From Sphingomonas sp. IW22 (lineage in GTDB: Bacteria; Pseudomonadota; Alphaproteobacteria; Sphingomonadales; Sphingomonadaceae), in contig NZ_JBGGWB010000002.1 of the NCBI RefSeq assembly GCF_041321155.1, forward strand, positions 62,001 to 126,000: a DNA stretch of 64,000 bases. Reading direction: 5' to 3'. Below are positions 60,651-64,000 of this stretch, piece after piece. The notes below the pieces were generated by a model. That model made no database searches. It was not told the origin of the DNA and was given only the letters and a program-made list of their open reading frames with translations. The position numbers and the translations under genes are program-made. The stretch's first letter is position 1, and every line of letters begins with the position of its first letter.

Positions 60651-62264
60651 TCAGGCCTTGGTCTCACCAGCGGTGCGCGTGCCCGCTGCCGCCGGTTCGG
60701 CAAGCTCGCCTTCGCCCGCCATCGCGTGATCCTCGTCATCGCGCAGCGTGTCGAGGTGCATCCAGCGCGTGACGATGGGCGACAGCAGCAGCACGACGGC
60801 GGCGATGCCCAGCGTCCACCAGCCGATGGTCGAATACACCTGAAGCGTGCCTTCCTTGGTCATTTCGCCGCCATGGCCGCCGGTCGCCTCACCGATCTTG
60901 CCGGCCACGAAATTGCCGACGGCGGTCATGTAGAACCAGGCACCCATGATCAGGCTGGCCAGATGCTTTGGCGCCAGCCGGTTCATCGCCGACAGCCCGA
61001 CCGGGGACAGGCAAAGCTCGCCCGCGGTCTGGAAGAAATAGATCAGGAAAACGAACAGCACCGGCGTCGCGACCGCCGGGCCGACCGCACGCGCGCCCCA
61101 GACGAAAACGAGGAAGCTGAGCGCCACCAGCACCAGCGCGATGCCGAACTTGGCGGGCGCCGACGGTTCGATCCGCCGCTTGCCCAGACCCACCCATGCC
61201 GCGGCGAAAATGGGGCCGAGCAGCACGATGTAGATCGGGTTGATCGACTGGAACAGCGACGCCGGCACCCCGCCGCGATCGACATAACGGTCGGTATACA
61301 GGTTCAGCGACCCGCCCGCCTGTTCGAACAGGCCCCAGAAGACGGGGTTGAGCGCGATCAGGAACAGGATGGCGAACATCCGGTCGCGGGCGTGCGGCTC
61401 CAGCTTGAACGATTCGAACAGCACATAGCCCAGCAGCCCCACGCCGGAGATGATCAGCAGCGTCTGAATCACGTCCTGATACTGGACCAGCGCCCAGATC
61501 ACCGCGATCGACGCGACGCCGATGCCATAGAGCGACCATTCGCGCTGGCGGCTGAGCGGCGCGGGCGGCTCTGCCCGGCCCAGCAGCAGCGGCTTGCCCA
61601 GCGCGAACACGATTAGGCCCAGCAGCATGCCGACGCCCGCCGCGCCGAAACCCCAGCCCCAGCCATAGGTTTCGCCCAGCCAGCCCGCCATGATCGTGCC
61701 CAGCGCCGCACCCACGTTGATGCCGACATAGAAGATCGTATAGGCGCCGTCGCGGCGGGTATCGGTGCGCGAATAAAGCTGGCCGACAATGACCGAGATA
61801 TTCGCCTTCAGAAAGCCGGTGCCGACGATGATGAAGGCCAGCGCCAGCCAGAAGATGTTGATCGCGGCCGATTGCTGTCCGCCGTCGCCCTCGATCCCCA
61901 TCAGGAAATGGCCCAGCGTCAGCATGACGCCGCCGAACAGCACCGCCTTTCGCTGACCCAGATAACGGTCGGCCAGATAGCCGCCCAGCACCGGCGTGAT
62001 GTAGACCAGGCTGGTATAGGCGCCGTAGATCAGGTTCGCCTTGCCGTCGTCGAACAGCCAGTGTTTGGTCAGATAGAAGATCAGCAGCGCGCGCATCCCG
62101 TAATAGGAAAAACGCTCCCACATCTCGGCAAAGAACAGGACGTACAGGCCGCGCGGATGGCCGGCGAATTCCGGCTGCTTGCTGGCGGCAACGACGCCGC
62201 CGCCGATCAGCAGCAGGACAAGGAACGCGCCCGCGATCGCGGCGATCGTGTCGGCAGTGGTCAA
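60651..62264 (-). CDS. POT family proton-dependent oligopeptide transporter
   Basis: A 537-residue PTR2/POT transporter with about 14 helices. The proton-coupling motif ExxERFxYY is seen in AEMWERFSYYGMRALL; GAYTSLVYITPVLGGYLADRYLGQRKAV and FYVGINVGAALGTIMAGWLGETYGWGWGF are the PTR signatures. It imports di- and tripeptides. The start is likely TTG 62264, with GAGAGG 7 nt upstream; another TTG at 62270 is too close to that site. Divergent from the nitroreductase gene. Confidence 0.92.
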   Translation of the reverse strand: MTTADTIAAIAGAFLVLLLIGGGVVAASKQPEFAGHPRGLYVLFFAEMWERFSYYGMRALLIFYLTKHWLFDDGKANLIYGAYTSLVYITPVLGGYLADRYLGQRKAVLFGGVMLTLGHFLMGIEGDGGQQSAAINIFWLALAFIIVGTGFLKANISVIVGQLYSRTDTRRDGAYTIFYVGINVGAALGTIMAGWLGETYGWGWGFGAAGVGMLLGLIVFALGKPLLLGRAEPPAPLSRQREWSLYGIGVASIAVIWALVQYQDVIQTLLIISGVGLLGYVLFESFKLEPHARDRMFAILFLIALNPVFWGLFEQAGGSLNLYTDRYVDRGGVPASLFQSINPIYIVLLGPIFAAAWVGLGKRRIEPSAPAKFGIALVLVALSFLVFVWGARAVGPAVATPVLFVFLIYFFQTAGELCLSPVGLSAMNRLAPKHLASLIMGAWFYMTAVGNFVAGKIGEATGGHGGEMTKEGTLQVYSTIGWWTLGIAAVVLLLSPIVTRWMHLDTLRDDEDHAMAGEGELAEPAAAGTRTAGETKA

Positions 62265-62351
62265 GGGCAAGCCTCTCTGAACAATTGGGCCGGTCGGCGG
62301 CCGGCATTTGGCCGAACCCTAACCCCGAATCGCGTAAAGCCAAGCGGCAAT

Positions 62352-62365
62352 GTCACAATTGTGAC
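62352..62365. promoter_or_regulatory. 14-bp perfect palindrome in the POT/nitroreductase divergent promoter
   Basis: GTCACAATTGTGAC is self-complementary over 14 bp. It lies 87 bp upstream of the POT start and 57 bp upstream of the nitroreductase start, a suitable place for a shared regulator (for example MarR or TetR type). The regulator is not known. Confidence 0.4.
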
Positions 62366-62422
62366 TTGTCGACGGCGTGCGCGGCCCCTTGCATGAGCGT
62401 GCCAGCGCGTTAGCGATGGGTC

Positions 62423-63001
62423 ATGTTCAACGACACCGCAAGCCTTTCGACCTACCTTGCCACCCGCCGTTCGGGCAAGCCGCGCGACATGGTGGCGCCG
62501 GGTCCCCACCGGGCCACATTGGCCAGGATGGTCGAAATCGCCGCGCGCACGCCCGATCATGGCAAGCTGGCGCCGTGGCGCTTCATCGTCATCGGCGCCG
62601 AACAGCGCGCCGCCTTTTCCGACATGCTGGGGGCCGCCTATCGCATCGACCGGCCCGAAGCCGGGCGGCTGGAGATCGAGGCGGTGCAGCAATTCGCGCA
62701 TCAGGCGCCGACGCTGGTCGCCGTGCTGTCATCGCCGCGCGAAAGCCATATCCCCTTGTGGGAACAGGAATTGTCAGCGGGCGCGGCGGTGATGAACCTG
62801 CTGCACGCGGCCAATGCCCATGGTTTCGTCGGCGGATGGCTGACGGGCTGGGCGGCATTTTCGCCCGCTGTGCTGGCGGGGTTGGGCGGCCGCGCGGGGG
62901 AGCGGATCGCCGGGTTCGTGTTCATCGGCACGCCGTCGCGCGCACTGGACGAACGACCGCGCCCGTCGCTGGACGCGATCCTGTCCGACTGGGCGGGATA
63001 A
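62423..63001 (+). CDS. Nitroreductase family protein (YdjA-like)
   Basis: A 192-residue flavin-dependent nitroreductase. RRSGKPRDMVAPGPHRATLARMVEIAARTPDHGKLAPWRFIVI and VMNLLHAANAHGFVGGWLTGW are typical of the single-domain YdjA group that binds FMN. It likely reduces nitro or quinone compounds with NAD(P)H. It begins 152 bp past the POT gene in the opposite direction. Confidence 0.9.
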   Translation: MFNDTASLSTYLATRRSGKPRDMVAPGPHRATLARMVEIAARTPDHGKLAPWRFIVIGAEQRAAFSDMLGAAYRIDRPEAGRLEIEAVQQFAHQAPTLVAVLSSPRESHIPLWEQELSAGAAVMNLLHAANAHGFVGGWLTGWAAFSPAVLAGLGGRAGERIAGFVFIGTPSRALDERPRPSLDAILSDWAG

Positions 63002-63041
63002 GGGATTGGCCTTTGCCACCCAGTTGCCGTATTAAGGCGGC

Positions 63042-63398
63042 ATGACAGCGATCGAGCATGAGGATTCGCCCGTTTACATGCGCCTTCGCGCCACGATCGC
63101 GGCGGCGATCCTGCGCGGCGAGTATCGTGCGGGCGACCAGTTGCCGTCGGTCCGCGCGCTTGCGGCCGATGTGGGCGCAAACCCGCTGACCGTCGCCAAG
63201 GCGTATCAGACGTTTCAGGACGACGGCTATGTCGAGGTGCGGCGCGGGGTGGGCATGTTCGTGCTGCCCGGGGCGGCAGAGGCGCTGCGCGTGGCGGAGC
63301 GCGACCGTTTCCTGAACGGTTATTGGCCCAAGGTGCGCGACCATATCGCACTCCTTGGGCTGACCCCGGACGAATTGTTCGAACGCGAGCGCGCCTGA
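63042..63398 (+). CDS. GntR-family regulator, YtrA type
   Basis: A 118-residue regulator with a GntR winged helix-turn-helix (GEYRAGDQLPSVRALAADVGANPLTVAKAYQTFQDDGYVEVRRGVGMFV) and only a short C-terminal helix for dimerisation, the YtrA subfamily layout. Such proteins usually repress ABC transporter operons, but none is near here. It is 40 bp after the nitroreductase and convergent with the acyl-CoA dehydrogenase gene (4 bp apart). Confidence 0.88.
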   Translation: MTAIEHEDSPVYMRLRATIAAAILRGEYRAGDQLPSVRALAADVGANPLTVAKAYQTFQDDGYVEVRRGVGMFVLPGAAEALRVAERDRFLNGYWPKVRDHIALLGLTPDELFERERA

Positions 63399-63402
63399 AC
63401 GA

Positions 63403-64000
63403 TCAGGCCGCGAACGCCGCTGCCGGAATTGCGTAAAGCGCGTCCGCGCGCGCCGTCGCCGCAGCTTTGAGCCCCATCGCCTCCGGCACGATCTGTTCGA
63501 CATAGAAGCGGGCGACCGCCTGTTTCTGGGCCAGGAAATCGGCATCGCCATCGGCCTCAGCCGCGATGCGGCCCTGTCGCTCCATCAGCCAGCCACAGGT
63601 CGCGACCGACAACATGGTGAGGAAGGGATAGGACGCCGCCAGCCGATCGTCGGCATCGGCGGTCATCAGCTGCCGCCCGACATCCTCGCACGTGTCGATC
63701 AGCGCGACCAGCCCGGCGTCGCGGGCGTCGGCGCGGATGTCGGCGATGTGCGACAGGAACACACCGCCATTGTCGAGGCCCAGCTTGCGGCCGACCAGAT
63801 CGGCGGCCTGAATGCCGTTGGTGCCCTCGTAAATCGGGGTGATGCGCGCGTCGCGGAAATGCTGGGCGGCGCCGGTTTCCTCGATATAGCCCATGCCGCC
63901 ATGCACCTGGATGCCCAGGCTGGCGACTTCGTTGCCAAGGTCGGTGCCATGCGCCTTGGCCAGCGGGGTCAGCAGGTCGACCCGCTTGCGCGCATCGCCG
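63403..64000 (-). CDS. Acyl-CoA dehydrogenase, C-terminal part (cut by window edge)
   Basis: The last 198 or so residues of an acyl-CoA dehydrogenase, its N-terminus beyond the window. QVHGGMGYIEETGAAQHFRDARITPIYEGTNGIQAADLVGRKL is the catalytic helix region near the flavin; the following 100 residues form an additional C-terminal domain seen in FadE-like larger enzymes. It oxidises acyl-CoA in beta-oxidation; substrate cannot be assigned. The frame remains open to the window edge. Confidence 0.9.
   Translation of the reverse strand, partial: GDARKRVDLLTPLAKAHGTDLGNEVASLGIQVHGGMGYIEETGAAQHFRDARITPIYEGTNGIQAADLVGRKLGLDNGGVFLSHIADIRADARDAGLVALIDTCEDVGRQLMTADADDRLAASYPFLTMLSVATCGWLMERQGRIAAEADGDADFLAQKQAVARFYVEQIVPEAMGLKAAATARADALYAIPAAAFAA

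Noticed and set aside
1..64000. CRISPR arrays, insertion sequences, prophage, toxin-antitoxin or restriction genes
   Set aside because: No regularly spaced repeats, transposase, integrase (other than XerD) or phage genes were seen; the window appears to be stable chromosome.

Overview
The window is a GC-rich, gene-dense bacterial chromosome segment. It encodes a Sphingomonadales-like alphaproteobacterium (Sphingomonas or a close relative). The evidence is gene content: many GTGA/ATGA overlaps of neighbouring genes, alphaproteobacterial families such as DUF2794, a sigma-EcfG-type promoter, an OxyR/AhpC/AhpD module, and a xylan-degradation locus. No insertion sequence, prophage, CRISPR array or rRNA operon was seen. 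One tRNA, Leu(GAG), is present. The assignment rests on family recognition only; no database was searched.

Layout. 1-1.9 kb: end of a urea ABC transporter operon (urtC partial, urtD, urtE). 2-10 kb: two oxidoreductases, an EAL phosphodiesterase, rarA, a DASS-type transporter and a MATE exporter. 10.2-14.4 kb: tRNA-Leu, small DUF proteins, a GT4 glycosyltransferase, a stress-type DUF2945 gene and radA. 14.4-18.6 kb: a leftward four-gene overlapping cluster (DCC, DUF427, Nudix, extensin-like), then accA and xerD. 18.6-23.2 kb: a 605-residue secreted protein with a 45-residue membrane partner, and divergently aroK-aroB and a zinc-ribbon membrane protein. 23.2-28.9 kb: a xylan/glucuronate module (uxuA divergent from a GH10 xylanase and two GH43 enzymes) with candidate operators in the shared promoter. 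29.4-32.8 kb: a 1112-residue TolB-like/amidohydrolase fusion. 32.8-36.5 kb: LplT-like MFS, pgsA, moaD-moaE and a fasciclin protein. 36.6-38.8 kb: oxyR divergent from ahpC-ahpD. 38.9-42.3 kb: TauE exporter, cysE, DUF2794, DUF2157 and DUF4112, with a striking 46-bp palindrome. 42.3-47.1 kb: a solute-binding lipoprotein, a partial type II secretion set (gspN, gspJ, gspK) and an LppC-like binding protein. 47.1-49 kb: tryptophan catabolism (kynA and a kynureninase-like enzyme). 49-57 kb: ilvD, a fatty acyl-AMP ligase, recX, a double cold-shock protein, DUF192, arginyltransferase and ilvA. 57-64 kb: a beta-hydroxyacid dehydrogenase, a lipoprotein, an amidohydrolase, a POT peptide transporter, a nitroreductase, a YtrA-type regulator and the C-terminus of an acyl-CoA dehydrogenase.

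Working together. Most of the window is ordinary core metabolism: shikimate, isoleucine/valine, fatty acid, phospholipid, cysteine and molybdopterin synthesis, plus DNA repair. The coherent accessory units are the xylan locus, the peroxide-defence locus and the orphan type II secretion fragment. I did not find a clearly new multi-gene system. The most unusual sequence structures are the 46-bp palindrome at 41840-41885, the tandem 30-bp hairpin duplication at 50931-50990, and several palindromic operator candidates in divergent promoters.
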